Source: an uncultured Algibacter sp.
Lineage (GTDB): Bacteria; Bacteroidota; Bacteroidia; Flavobacteriales; Flavobacteriaceae
DNA length: 64,000 nucleotides
Direction: 5' to 3'
NCBI RefSeq assembly: GCF_947495925.1
Contig: NZ_CANMAU010000002.1
Location: 62,001-126,000 of the forward strand
Position numbers and translations under genes: made by a program. Below the pieces are notes generated by a model. The model searched no databases, had not been told where the DNA came from, and saw only the letters and a list, made by a program, of their open reading frames with translations. Of this stretch, positions 54,130 through 63,204 are shown in pieces. Every line of letters starts with the position of its first letter. The stretch's first letter is position 1.

Positions 54130-54537
54130 ATGAAAAAAATCTTATTCGCATGCCTGTTTGTATCAGTAGTAAACTTTACTCAAGCTCAAGAGAATTCCAA
54201 TTATAAAAACGAAACTATTGAGTTTTTAAAAATGACAGGTGCGGGAGCTGCTTTTGAAAATGCTATTACGCAAATTGGAACTATGGTGCCGGAAATAAAC
54301 AGAGCGGCTTACATAAAGGAAGCTCAGGGTACCTTAGGCGGTCTATACAATAAACTTGCTGAACTTTATATGAGTGAATTTACTCATGATGAAGTTAAGG
54401 AGCTAATCGTTTTTTATAAAACAGATTTAGGAAAGAAATTGGCAGAAAAACAATTGGGACTTACCCAAAAAGCCATTTCTTTTGGACAAACTTGGGGAGC
54501 AAAAGTTCAAGAAGTTGCTCAAAAACACATGCAATAA
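54130..54537 (+). CDS. DUF2059 domain-containing secreted protein
   Basis: A 135-residue protein with a clear signal peptide (MKKILFACLFVSVVNFTQAQ, cleavage after about residue 20). The mature part is helical and matches the DUF2059 pattern: an EFLKMTGAGAAFENAI-type start, LAELYMSEFTHDEVKELIVFYKTDLGKKLAEK, and a short C-terminal helix. DUF2059 proteins are periplasmic and of unknown function. It stands alone, 58 nt after the PadR-partner remnant and 47 nt before the ABC transporter genes. Confidence 0.85.
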   Translation: MKKILFACLFVSVVNFTQAQENSNYKNETIEFLKMTGAGAAFENAITQIGTMVPEINRAAYIKEAQGTLGGLYNKLAELYMSEFTHDEVKELIVFYKTDLGKKLAEKQLGLTQKAISFGQTWGAKVQEVAQKHMQ

Positions 54538-54584
54538 ACTAAGGACTTTTTGGTAATAATCTTAGAATTAATTTAAACTGACAA

Positions 54585-56057
54585 ATGATTCGATTGTTTT
54601 TAAATTTAGAGTGGAAACAGTTTACTAGAGCCTCTTATTTTCAAAAGGGAGTAGCTATTAAAATAATGCTGATTTTTGCTGCAATCTATTTTGGTGGGGC
54701 CGCTATAATGATTGGTGTCGGTTTATTTTTTATTTCCAAAAAAATTATGCCAAATATGGATCCCATTACGGTTATTAATAACTTTTTAATATACTGGTAT
54801 GTATTGGAACTGGCAGTTCGATTCTTTTTGCAGCAATTACCAGTCATGAATATAAAGCCGTTTATGGTTGTTCCAATAAAACGAGAGGCCATTATTCATT
54901 ATTTACTTGGAAAAACTACTATTTCGTTTTTTAACTTTATTCCGTTTTTTATTTTTTTGCCTTTCAGCATAGTTTTACTAGTTCAGGGTTACTCCTTTAT
55001 TCATGTTATTTGCTGGTTTTTGTCGGTTATGGCTTTTTCTCTATGTATTAATTTTACTAATTTTTTAATTAATAAAAACAATACATTTTTCTATAGTATC
55101 ACAAGTGTGCTATTTCTTTTTATAGGGCTAGAAGTTTATAATGTCTTTAAAATATCAGAACCTATTGGTTTGGCTTTTAACGCGCTATACGATCAGCCTT
55201 ATTTAATTGTTTTACCATTCCTTTTACTTTTTGCATTGTATAAAAAGAATTTTTCAGATATCAGAAAAGGGTTTTATTTGGATGGTGCAATTTCTAAAAA
55301 AGCCGATAAAGTTGATAGTTTAGAATTAAATTGGATGAATCGGTTTGGAAGCCTTGCTATATTTTTGAAGAATGATGTGCGTTTAATTTTAAGAAATGCG
55401 CGACCAAAACAGGTTTTAATGATGTCGGGTCTATTTCTGTTTTATGGATTAATTTTTTATACACAAGATGCCTATAAAGATATGCCGGCGTTTTTGGCCT
55501 TTGCTTCAATGTTTGTAACTGGTGGTTTTTTAATGACATTTGGTCAATTAGTTCCATCTTGGGATAGCGAATACTATAAATTATTAATGAGCCAGAATAT
55601 TCCGTATAAAAAGTATTTAGAGTCCAAATGGTACTTAATGGTTGTTGCTGTGTCCGTATCTTTTATACTGAGCACACCTTATTTATATTTTGGGTGGGAT
55701 ATTTTTGGTATGATAGGAGCAGGGGCGCTTTTTAATATAGGACTAAACTCATTTATTACACTATTTGGCGGTGCTTTAAATAGGGTACCTGTAGAACTTA
55801 ATGTAAAAGCCAAAGCGTTTAGTAATACGAATGGGTTTAACCCAACGCAAATGTTAATTGCAATACCCAAATTAGTGTTGCCAATGTTACTTTTTTATAT
55901 TCCTTATAAAATAGTAAACTTTCAAGTAGGATTATTAGTTCTGGCTCTTAGTGGCGTTTTAGGTATTGTTTTTAGAAATTTCTTTTTAAATAAAATTGAA
56001 ACAATTTATCAAAAAGGAAAGTATAAAACCGTTGCCGCTTTTGCTGAAAAAAAATAA
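54585..56057 (+). CDS. ABC exporter membrane subunit (probably DUF5687)
   Basis: A 490-residue protein with about 12 predicted membrane segments, starting MIRLFLNLEWKQFTRASYFQKG, which I recall as the DUF5687 family of Bacteroidota. It lies 24 nt upstream of an ABC ATPase gene. Together they form a probable two-component ABC-2-type exporter with one large membrane protein. No substrate clue is visible. The long cytoplasmic loop near residues 225-260 (ISKKADKVDSLELNWMNR) may contact the ATPase. Confidence 0.82.
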   Translation: MIRLFLNLEWKQFTRASYFQKGVAIKIMLIFAAIYFGGAAIMIGVGLFFISKKIMPNMDPITVINNFLIYWYVLELAVRFFLQQLPVMNIKPFMVVPIKREAIIHYLLGKTTISFFNFIPFFIFLPFSIVLLVQGYSFIHVICWFLSVMAFSLCINFTNFLINKNNTFFYSITSVLFLFIGLEVYNVFKISEPIGLAFNALYDQPYLIVLPFLLLFALYKKNFSDIRKGFYLDGAISKKADKVDSLELNWMNRFGSLAIFLKNDVRLILRNARPKQVLMMSGLFLFYGLIFYTQDAYKDMPAFLAFASMFVTGGFLMTFGQLVPSWDSEYYKLLMSQNIPYKKYLESKWYLMVVAVSVSFILSTPYLYFGWDIFGMIGAGALFNIGLNSFITLFGGALNRVPVELNVKAKAFSNTNGFNPTQMLIAIPKLVLPMLLFYIPYKIVNFQVGLLVLALSGVLGIVFRNFFLNKIETIYQKGKYKTVAAFAEKK

Positions 56058-56081
56058 GGATTTTAAAATTTTATTCAAATC

Positions 56082-56777
56082 ATGATTACAACATCGAATC
56101 TTTCAAAAAAATACAATGAAAATGAAGTTCTAAATATAGAGGCTTTAGAGATTCCTAAAGGGCAGAGTTTTGGCTTAGTTGGTAATAACGGTGCTGGAAA
56201 AACGACGTATTTTAGTTTGTTATTAGACTTAATTCAACCGACTACGGGTGCTATTATAAATAACGATATTTTGGTAAATGAAAGTGAAGATTGGAAACCT
56301 TTTACATCTGCTTTTATTGACGAAAGCTTTTTGATTGGATATCTAACAGCAGAAGAATATTTTTATTTTATTGGTGAATTACGAGGGCAAAACAAGGCAG
56401 ATGTTGATGCCCTTGTTGCTCAGTTTTCAAACTTTTTTCATGGAGAAATATTAGGGCAAAAAAAGTATTTACGAGATTTGAGTAAAGGAAATCAAAAGAA
56501 AGCTGGAATTGTGGCAGCGCTTATTGGAAATCCTGAAGTTGTTATCCTAGATGAGCCTTTTGCCAATTTAGACCCAACAACTCAAATCAGATTAAAAGAA
56601 ATTATAAAGAATTTAGCCAAAGCAAAGGGAGTTACCGTTTTAATTTCTAGTCATGATTTAATGCATGTTACAGAGGTTTGTGAGCGTATTGTAGTGTTAG
56701 AAAAAGGTGAAGTTGTAAAAGATTTGGCTACGAGCGAGGCTACTTTAAAGGAGTTAGAGGCCCATTTTGCTGGTTAA
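56082..56777 (+). CDS. ABC transporter ATP-binding protein
   Basis: A 231-residue ATPase with Walker A GNNGAGKTT (about residues 36-44), a somewhat unusual signature segment LSKGNQKKAG in place of LSGGQ, Walker B VVILDEPF, D-loop NLDPTT and the switch His in LISSHD. The LSKGN signature is common in ABC-2-type exporters of Bacteroidota and does not suggest inactivity. It is the partner of the preceding membrane protein and ends the two-gene unit. Confidence 0.93.
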   Translation: MITTSNLSKKYNENEVLNIEALEIPKGQSFGLVGNNGAGKTTYFSLLLDLIQPTTGAIINNDILVNESEDWKPFTSAFIDESFLIGYLTAEEYFYFIGELRGQNKADVDALVAQFSNFFHGEILGQKKYLRDLSKGNQKKAGIVAALIGNPEVVILDEPFANLDPTTQIRLKEIIKNLAKAKGVTVLISSHDLMHVTEVCERIVVLEKGEVVKDLATSEATLKELEAHFAG

Positions 56778-57059
56778 TCTCTAGTTGCCATAATCCTTTT
56801 AGTTAGAGTACTAATTATGGTAATTTCTACAGATATCTGCCGATAATTCAAAAAGATGTTTATTTTTACCCAGCTATATAATAATAACAACGTATAATAG
56901 TTATTATTTTAGACTAAAAATACCTGCCTTGAAATGAGTTCTTAGAAATTATTCTGTTGATTAATTTAAAGAAATGTGATTTTTTCGAACAAAACAAAGC
57001 GGTTGATTTAAGAACAAAATTTTTATTTTATTCCAGGCGGAGTAAAAATTCTAAAGTCA

Positions 57060-59615
57060 ATGAAAACATCTTTTAAAGCTATACTAACCTTTGTTTTTTG
57101 TGCGTTACTTGCGTTTAGCTGCTCCAGAAAAAAGGATAAGTTTATTAGTAGGAATATGCATGCCCTAAGTACAGAATATAATATTTTGTATAATGGTCAA
57201 ATAGCTTTAGAGCAAGGAAAGGAAAGTCTGAATGCTTCGTATTTTGATAATTATTGGGAAGTTTTACCAGTTGAGCGCATGCAGCTTACCGAAGAAATTG
57301 TGTTGCCGGGGCAATCAAAAAACGAAAACTTCACAAGAGCAGAAGAGAAGGCTATAAAAGCTATTCAAAAGCATAGTATGAATATTGAGGGCAAAGAAAA
57401 AAACCCTCAAATGGATGAAGCCTATATACTTTTAGGTAAATCTAGGTATTTTGATGAGCGCTTTATTCCAGCTTTGGAAGCTTTCAATTATATCTTATAC
57501 AAATATGCTGCTAGTGATAAGATAAATCAAGCAAAAATTTGGCGCGAGAAAACAAATATGCGTTTAGATAATAATGAGCTGGCTATTAAGAATCTTAAAC
57601 GACTATTGCGACAAGAAGATATTGAAGGTCAAGATTTGGCCGATGCTACATCAACTTTAGCACAAGCCTATTTAAATACCCAAGTTATTGATACGGCCAT
57701 TACCCAATTAGAAATTGCGTCTCATGCTACAAAAAATCATGACGAACGAGGGAGATACCGTTTTATTCAGGGACAATTGTATAATAAATTAGGTTACAAG
57801 GATAGTGCTAACATTGTTTTTGATAAAGTGATTGAACTAAATAGAAAGATACCTAGAATCTATATGATTGCAGCGCATCTGGAAAAAGTTAAGAATTTTG
57901 ATGTTGAGCATGATGATCGGTTTGAAATAGCCGAATTATTGCGAGAATTAGAAGAAAATAGAGAAAATAGACCGTTTTTAGATAAAATATACCATCAAAC
58001 CGCCGAGTTTTACCGAAATTTAGGTTCAGATTCTTTAGCTATCGCTTATTATAATTATTCCTTAAGAACGGATACCAGAGATAATCATTTGAAAGCTAAG
58101 AATTATGAAACTCTTGGCGATATGTACTTTGATAGTTCTCTGTATGCAGATGCTGGTGAGTACTATGATAGTACAATGAGTAGTCTCCCATTAAATTCTA
58201 AACCATATCGTGTTATTAAAAGAAAACGAGATAACTTGAACGATGTTATTTACTACGAAGGTATTGCTAAAGTTAATGATAGTGTTTTAAGGTTAATCAA
58301 TATGCCTGATGGAGAGCGTGCTTTGTATTTTAATGAATATGTTAAGGAGTTAAAATTTAAGGCAGAACTCGAAAAAGAACGTGCCGAGGCAGCAGAGCGT
58401 AATAATGGACTTGTAACTGTTAATAACCAAATTGGAGGTCGATCAAGCATAGGCGCAGTTGATAAAGCACCATTGTTTTACTTTTATAACCCCACCACAG
58501 TGGCTTATGGCAAAAATGAATTTGTTAAAATCTGGGGAGATAGGCAATTAGAGGACGATTGGAGGCTATCGAGCAAAGGGTTTTCAGGTTTAGCTACGAG
58601 CAACCCAGCATTTGATGCTTTAGCAACAATTTCAAACGAAGAAAAGTTTGACCCTGAGTATTATATTTCAAAAATACCAACAGACGAAAAAGAAATAGAT
58701 AGTATTTCAAAAGATAGAAATTATGCATACTATCAATTAGGGCTTATTTATAAAGAGAAGTTTAAGGAATACGAATTAGCAAAAAGTAAATTTCAAAATT
58801 TATTAAAAAGCAACCCTGAAGAAAGGCTCATATTACCTTCTGAATATAACTTGTATAAAATTTACGAATTATTAGGTGAAAGTGACGAAGCTTTAATTGC
58901 AAAAAACAATATTATAAATACATATCCCGATTCTAGATATACTACTATTTTAAAAAACCCTGAACTCGTATCTGGAAGAGATGAAAATAGTCCGCAAAGC
59001 TTATACGAAGCTTTATATATTCAGCATGAAAACCAGGAATACGCGGCTGTGATTTCAAAAAGTGAAGATTATATCAATAGGTTTGATGGTGACGCCATTG
59101 TACCAAAATTTGAATTGCTAAAAGCCACCGCCAACGGGCGTTTATACGGCTACGAAGCTTATAAAAAAGATATTAATTATTTGGCAGTTACTTATGCGAA
59201 TACTCCCGAGGGGAAACAGGCTCAAAATATCGAATCAAATATTTTGCCTAAATTAGCTAGCACCGATTTTGTTGAATCTAATGACAGTATTAGGGTTGGA
59301 CATAAGGTTGTGTTTCAATTTAAAGAACCAAAACAAGAAACTATTTCAGGTTTTAAAACCACTTTAGATACGGTTCTAAAACATGTTAGGTATTATAAGT
59401 TAAAGTCGTCTGTAGATGTTTATGATCCTAAAACAACTTTCGTTATTGTGCACGGTATAAAATCGAAACAGGTTGCTGAAACATTTGATCAATTGATAAT
59501 TAAAGAAGATAAGAAAAAAATAAAAGCCCCCTATTTTGTAGTTTCATCTACAAACTATCAAATTATGCAGATTCATAAAAACTTGGATGCATATTTGAAT
59601 CTCTATAATAACTAA
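57060..59615 (+). CDS. sprE: Type IX secretion system TPR lipoprotein SprE/PorW
   Basis: An 851-residue periplasmic lipoprotein needed in flavobacteria for type IX secretion and gliding. The signal peptide ends in the lipobox LAFSC (Cys about residue 21). Tetratricopeptide repeats cover much of residues 80-400 and 560-700 (for example YILLGKSRYFDERFIPALEAF and YYQLGLIYKEKFKEYELAKSKF, quoted here in part), with the characteristic N-terminal segment RNMHALSTEYNILYNGQ and a central FYFYNPTTVAYGKNEF block. Length agrees with SprE. It stands upstream of bactofilin and the ATP synthase genes, an order I recall from other flavobacteria. The start is ATG 57060; the 282-nt gap before it has no clear promoter box. 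Confidence 0.9.
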   Translation: MKTSFKAILTFVFCALLAFSCSRKKDKFISRNMHALSTEYNILYNGQIALEQGKESLNASYFDNYWEVLPVERMQLTEEIVLPGQSKNENFTRAEEKAIKAIQKHSMNIEGKEKNPQMDEAYILLGKSRYFDERFIPALEAFNYILYKYAASDKINQAKIWREKTNMRLDNNELAIKNLKRLLRQEDIEGQDLADATSTLAQAYLNTQVIDTAITQLEIASHATKNHDERGRYRFIQGQLYNKLGYKDSANIVFDKVIELNRKIPRIYMIAAHLEKVKNFDVEHDDRFEIAELLRELEENRENRPFLDKIYHQTAEFYRNLGSDSLAIAYYNYSLRTDTRDNHLKAKNYETLGDMYFDSSLYADAGEYYDSTMSSLPLNSKPYRVIKRKRDNLNDVIYYEGIAKVNDSVLRLINMPDGERALYFNEYVKELKFKAELEKERAEAAERNNGLVTVNNQIGGRSSIGAVDKAPLFYFYNPTTVAYGKNEFVKIWGDRQLEDDWRLSSKGFSGLATSNPAFDALATISNEEKFDPEYYISKIPTDEKEIDSISKDRNYAYYQLGLIYKEKFKEYELAKSKFQNLLKSNPEERLILPSEYNLYKIYELLGESDEALIAKNNIINTYPDSRYTTILKNPELVSGRDENSPQSLYEALYIQHENQEYAAVISKSEDYINRFDGDAIVPKFELLKATANGRLYGYEAYKKDINYLAVTYANTPEGKQAQNIESNILPKLASTDFVESNDSIRVGHKVVFQFKEPKQETISGFKTTLDTVLKHVRYYKLKSSVDVYDPKTTFVIVHGIKSKQVAETFDQLIIKEDKKKIKAPYFVVSSTNYQIMQIHKNLDAYLNLYNN

Positions 59616-59633
59616 CCCTAACAAATAATTATT

Positions 59634-60068
59634 ATGTTCTCTGAAAACAAAAAAGAAAGACAAATGACAGAAGGTTCAGCAAGCCAGAATATTGTAGCCC
59701 AAGGCACAAAAATGATTGGCGACTTCAATAGTGAAGGCGATTTTAGAATCGATGGTACTATAGAAGGAAATATTAAAACTACAGGAAAAGTGGTTGTTGG
59801 AAAAGCAGGTTTAATAAAAGGTACTTTAAATGGCACCGATGCTTATTTTGAAGGGAAGTTTTCTGGAAAATTAGCTTTATCAGGTACTTTAACTTTAAAA
59901 TCTTCTGCACATATTGAAGGCGAAGTTGTTGTTGGCAAACTAGCTGTAGAACCCGGAGCTACTTTTAATGTGACTTGTGTAATGAAAGGCACTGTAAAAG
60001 CAATGAATAACGGTAATGGCGCACAACCACAAGAACAAAGAAAACCAGAAGCAGGCAAAACAGCTTAA
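59634..60068 (+). CDS. Bactofilin (polymer-forming cytoskeletal protein)
   Basis: A 144-residue bactofilin. These proteins form filaments without nucleotide and organise cell-envelope processes. The core (about residues 20-115) is a right-handed beta helix with repeating glycine and hydrophobic turns such as IGDFNSEGDFRIDGTIEGNIKT and KVVVGKAGLIKGTLNGTDAY (short pieces), and the ends are disordered and Gln/Lys-rich. Its 3' end overlaps the atpZ gene by 53 bases in another frame, which is unusual. It lies 18 bases after sprE, so it probably belongs to that transcript. Confidence 0.93.
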   Translation: MFSENKKERQMTEGSASQNIVAQGTKMIGDFNSEGDFRIDGTIEGNIKTTGKVVVGKAGLIKGTLNGTDAYFEGKFSGKLALSGTLTLKSSAHIEGEVVVGKLAVEPGATFNVTCVMKGTVKAMNNGNGAQPQEQRKPEAGKTA

Positions 60069-60258
60069 GCAAATTGCTGCTTTATCTGGAATTGCAATAC
60101 AAATGGGTGTTACCATTTACCTTTTTGTAATATTGGGTAAATGGTTAGATGCCAAATTTACAGATAACTCCAAAGCTTTTTTGGTGATATGCACCCTCGC
60201 AGGCGTCGCCATTTCATTGTATGCCGTACTTAAACAAATAAAGAAGTTAAACCCTTGA
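60016..60258 (+). CDS. atpZ: AtpZ/AtpI family protein
   Basis: An 80-residue membrane protein with two transmembrane helices (about residues 22-45 and 52-73) after a polar, basic N-terminus. AtpZ/AtpI proteins aid F1Fo assembly or associated ion transport. The start at ATG 60016 lies inside the bactofilin gene. A later ATG (60100ff, inside the first helix) would cut the N-terminus and is unlikely. Its stop overlaps the TTG start of the next gene by four bases. It is the first gene of the ATP synthase group. Confidence 0.85.
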   Translation: MAHNHKNKENQKQAKQLKQIAALSGIAIQMGVTIYLFVILGKWLDAKFTDNSKAFLVICTLAGVAISLYAVLKQIKKLNP

Positions 60259-60653
60259 CTTTAAGAAAACTTGTTATAAACTGCTTGACGGTAGTTTTTA
60301 TTGCTGTTATAGCTTTTGCTTTTCATTTTCTTGTTAATTCTTTATTTGAAATCGCAGTAGAAGTTAATCAATTAGTATACTCTTATAGCATTAATATTTT
60401 GCTGGCTTGTGGAGTTATTGTGCTTCTGTTTTTATTAAAAAAACGATTAAGAGATCAACTGGGGTTTATCTTTATGTTCGCAAGCATGTTAAAATTCGTT
60501 TTCTTTTTTATTCTTTTCTACCCAGAGTATAATGCAGATGGCGATTTAACACGCTCAGAGTTTTTAACTTTCTTCATTCCATATGTAGTTTGTCTCATAG
60601 TCGAAAGTGTTATTTTGTCCAAGTTTCTCAACAGTTTGGACAATTATAAATAG
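60255..60653 (+). CDS. Small membrane protein of ATP synthase group (possibly DUF6168)
   Basis: A 132-residue protein with about four transmembrane segments (near residues 7-27, 40-62, 72-92 and 105-125). It starts at TTG 60255, which overlaps the atpZ stop (TTGA). Position between atpZ and atpB, and size, resemble AtpI-like proteins; I recall this as a flavobacterial family that may be DUF6168. No conserved catalytic residue is obvious. A role in Fo assembly is inferred from position. Confidence 0.7.
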   Translation: MTLRKLVINCLTVVFIAVIAFAFHFLVNSLFEIAVEVNQLVYSYSINILLACGVIVLLFLLKKRLRDQLGFIFMFASMLKFVFFFILFYPEYNADGDLTRSEFLTFFIPYVVCLIVESVILSKFLNSLDNYK

Positions 60654-60690
60654 TTAAAATTGAAGTAAATAAATAATATTAAAATTTGTT

Positions 60691-60720
60691 TTTGGCTTTT
60701 CAGATAAAAACATACCTTTG
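60691..60720 (+). promoter_or_regulatory. Promoter for atpB
   Basis: TTTG (60691-60694), 18 nt of spacing, then TACCTTTG (60713-60720) give the full Bacteroidota -33/-7 arrangement. The atpB ATG is 35 nt downstream. This is the best promoter match in the window. Confidence 0.65.
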
Positions 60721-60755
60721 CACCGATTTTTAAGCCACTATTTATAATAAGTGAT

Positions 60756-61832
60756 ATGCAAAATATTATTTCTAGAAAAACGATTTGTTTATTCTTCTTA
60801 ATGATAACAGCGTTTTCTTTTGCTAAAGAAGAAAAACATGAAGGAGAGGGAGATATAAAAACTGAAATAAAAGAATATATAAATCATCACTTACTTGATA
60901 CGCATGATTTTAGCCTAACATCTTACACTACAGATGCTGGAGAGCATAAATATGTTGGTTTTCCTTTACCAGTTATTTTATGGGACAATGGATTAAAAGT
61001 ATTTTCTTCTTCAAAATTTCATCATGGAGAATCTGTTGCTGAGGTAAACGGAGATTACTACACATTATTTCATAATAAGGTATACAAAACGGATGCTGCT
61101 GGAACTATCGATCTTGATGAGCATCATCACCCAACAAATGTAAAACCAATAGACTTTTCTATTACTAAGAATGTATTTACCATATTTTTAGTTGGACTAC
61201 TCATGTTTGTTATGTTTAGCAGAATGGCTAAAAGATATAAAACATCTAGTATCCCTAAGGGAATGGGTAGATTCTTAGAGCCAATTATTCTTTATATAAG
61301 AGATGATATTGCTGTTCCCAATATTGGAGAAAAGAAATACAAAAGGTATATGCCTTATTTGTTAACTGTATTCTTCTTTATTTGGATTATTAACTTACTA
61401 GGATTAACACCGCTAGGGGTAAATGTTACAAACAATATTGCGGTAACATTAGCTTTAGCACTAATCACATATTTCTTGACAACTTTTACAGCTAATAAAA
61501 ATTACTGGGGTCACATTTTCTGGATGCCAGGGGTGCCAACACCTATGAAAATAATTTTAGCACCAATTGAGTTGTTAGGTACTATTATTAAACCATTTTC
61601 ATTAATGATTCGTTTGTATGCAAATATCACAGCGGGTCACATTGTATTAATGAGTATAATTGGTTTAATGTTCATATTTAAAAACTGGCTAGGAAGTTCA
61701 TTATCATTTGGTTTAGCATTTGCTTTATCATTGTTAGAACTTTTAGTAGCTGCATTACAAGCATATATCTTTACCATGTTATCTGCTTTATATTTCGGGT
61801 CGGCTGTTGAAGAACATCATGACGACCACTAA
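60756..61832 (+). CDS. atpB: F1Fo ATP synthase subunit a
   Basis: Proton channel subunit of Fo. The 358-residue protein has a signal-like hydrophobic N-terminus (residues 6-22) and a His/Glu-rich extension of about 110 residues that faces the periplasm, typical of Bacteroidota versions, then five or six transmembrane helices. The essential Arg lies in PFSLMIRLYANITAGHI. Further motifs are NLLGLTPLGVNVTNNI and the C-terminal LVAALQAYIFTMLSALYFG. The tail is EEHHDDH. It is expressed from the promoter at 60691-60720 and is followed by atpE. Confidence 0.95.
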   Translation: MQNIISRKTICLFFLMITAFSFAKEEKHEGEGDIKTEIKEYINHHLLDTHDFSLTSYTTDAGEHKYVGFPLPVILWDNGLKVFSSSKFHHGESVAEVNGDYYTLFHNKVYKTDAAGTIDLDEHHHPTNVKPIDFSITKNVFTIFLVGLLMFVMFSRMAKRYKTSSIPKGMGRFLEPIILYIRDDIAVPNIGEKKYKRYMPYLLTVFFFIWIINLLGLTPLGVNVTNNIAVTLALALITYFLTTFTANKNYWGHIFWMPGVPTPMKIILAPIELLGTIIKPFSLMIRLYANITAGHIVLMSIIGLMFIFKNWLGSSLSFGLAFALSLLELLVAALQAYIFTMLSALYFGSAVEEHHDDH

Positions 61833-61865
61833 AAAAGAATGTTTAATTTTTAATATATATACATT

Positions 61866-62057
61866 ATGACAATTCCAAACATTGTAGGAGCAGGTTTAAT
61901 CGTTATTGGTGCTGGTTTAGGTATCGGTAAAATTGGTGGATCTGCAATGGATGCCATTGCACGTCAACCAGAAGCTTCTGGAAAAATCCAAACAGCTATG
62001 CTTATTGCAGCAGCACTTATTGAAGGTATTGGATTTGCTGCTTTATTTGCAGCTTAA
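61866..62057 (+). CDS. atpE: F1Fo ATP synthase subunit c
   Basis: A 63-residue proteolipid made of two transmembrane helices. The polar loop ARQPEASGKIQ and the ion-binding Glu in LIEGIGFAALF are visible. The neighbourhood of the Glu (IEGIG) lacks the polar residues of sodium-type c subunits, so proton coupling is expected. This short length is usual in flavobacteria. It is followed by a hairpin terminator/attenuator before atpF, which would favour extra production of this subunit, needed in many copies. Confidence 0.95.
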   Translation: MTIPNIVGAGLIVIGAGLGIGKIGGSAMDAIARQPEASGKIQTAMLIAAALIEGIGFAALFAA

Positions 62058-62064
62058 AAAAACG

Positions 62065-62100
62065 AAAACAGCTTTAACGGTTGGTTAAAGCTGTTTTTTA
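62065..62100 (+). terminator. Intrinsic terminator/attenuator between atpE and atpF
   Basis: A 14-bp stem (AAAACAGCTTTAAC at 62065-62078 with GTTAAAGCTGTTTT at 62084-62097), 5-nt loop, with the T run forming the 3' arm and continuing TTA. It starts 8 nt after the atpE stop. The downstream atp genes must be transcribed by read-through or from another promoter. Confidence 0.75.
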
Positions 62101-62133
62101 AAAATTAGTACAGTTTAAAATCTATATAGATAA

Positions 62134-62634
62134 ATGGAAAAGTTAATTAATGAGTTTTCAATAGGATTATTCTTTTGGCAATTAGTATTGTTCATAGGGT
62201 TAGTTTTACTTTTAAGAAAATTTGCTTGGAAACCTATTCTTGATGCTGTTGAAAAGCGTGAAGATGGTATTCAAGATGCGTTAGATTCTGCTGAAAAAGC
62301 AAAATTAGAAATGACGAATCTTCAGGCTGATAACGAGAAGTTATTGAAAGAAGCTAGAGCAGAACGTGAAGCGATGTTAAAAGAAGCGCGTGATATTAAA
62401 AATAAAACGATTGAAGACGCTAAAGGTGAAGCTCAAGAACAAGCTAATAAAATTATAGAGCAAGCACAAGCTGCTATTGAAAGTGAAAAGAAATCAGCGA
62501 TGGCTGAACTTAAAAATCACGTAGCAGGCTTATCTCTAGAGATTGCTGAAAAAGTAGTGCGTACTGAATTATCTAACAAAGACAAACAATTAGCGTTGGT
62601 TGAAACTATGTTGGCTGAAAAAACTTCAAAATAA
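62134..62634 (+). CDS. atpF: F1Fo ATP synthase subunit b
   Basis: Stator stalk subunit. The 166-residue protein has one N-terminal transmembrane helix (about 9-28, IGLFFWQLVLFIGLVLL), then KFAWKPILDAVEKREDGI, the typical first cytoplasmic motif, and a long charged coiled coil to the C-terminus (about 40-160). Length is normal. It lies after the hairpin and is followed four bases later by atpH. Confidence 0.95.
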   Translation: MEKLINEFSIGLFFWQLVLFIGLVLLLRKFAWKPILDAVEKREDGIQDALDSAEKAKLEMTNLQADNEKLLKEARAEREAMLKEARDIKNKTIEDAKGEAQEQANKIIEQAQAAIESEKKSAMAELKNHVAGLSLEIAEKVVRTELSNKDKQLALVETMLAEKTSK

Positions 62635-62638
62635 GGAC

Positions 62639-63175
62639 ATGGCAGGAGCAAGAGCAGCAATCCGTTATGCAAAAGCAGTATTGAGCTTAGCATCAGATCA
62701 AAAAGCAGCAGATGCTGTAAATAAAGATATGAAGTTAATTGCTGATACTATTGCAGATAGTAAAGAGTTAAGCAGCATGCTTCAAAGTCCTGTAGTGCCT
62801 TCTTCTAACAAGAAAGCGGTTTTATTAGATGTTTTTAAAAAATCTAATAAAATAACATTAAGCTTAATTGATATTTTAGATACCAATAACCGAATTGATA
62901 TTTTAGGTAACGTAGCATCAAAATACAATGCCCTGTATGATGAGTCTAAAGGTATTCAATTAGCTACTGTTACAACAGCTGTGGCGTTAACGCCAGCATT
63001 AAAGAAGGAAGTTTTAGCAAAGGCTAAAGAACTGACAGGTAAAAATGTTGAAGTAGAAAATATTATTGATGAAAGCATTTTAGGTGGTTTCATTTTACGA
63101 GTTGGTGATGTGCAATATAATGCTAGTGTTGCAAATCAACTTAACAATTTAAAAAGAGAATTTACATTAAACTAA
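62639..63175 (+). CDS. atpH: F1Fo ATP synthase subunit delta
   Basis: Connects the F1 head to the b stalk. The protein, 178 residues, starts at ATG 62639 (MAGARAAIRYAKAVLSLA), because an in-frame ATG at 62600 would overlap atpF by 35 bases and add an atypical segment. The N-terminal helical domain (RYAKAVLSLA, LSSMLQSPVVPSSNKKAVL) and the C-terminal motif DESILGGFILRVGDVQYNASVANQLNNL match the family. It is followed 29 nt later by atpA. Confidence 0.94.
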   Translation: MAGARAAIRYAKAVLSLASDQKAADAVNKDMKLIADTIADSKELSSMLQSPVVPSSNKKAVLLDVFKKSNKITLSLIDILDTNNRIDILGNVASKYNALYDESKGIQLATVTTAVALTPALKKEVLAKAKELTGKNVEVENIIDESILGGFILRVGDVQYNASVANQLNNLKREFTLN

Positions 63176-63204
63176 GATATTTATATATCTAAATAAATAA
63201 TAAG

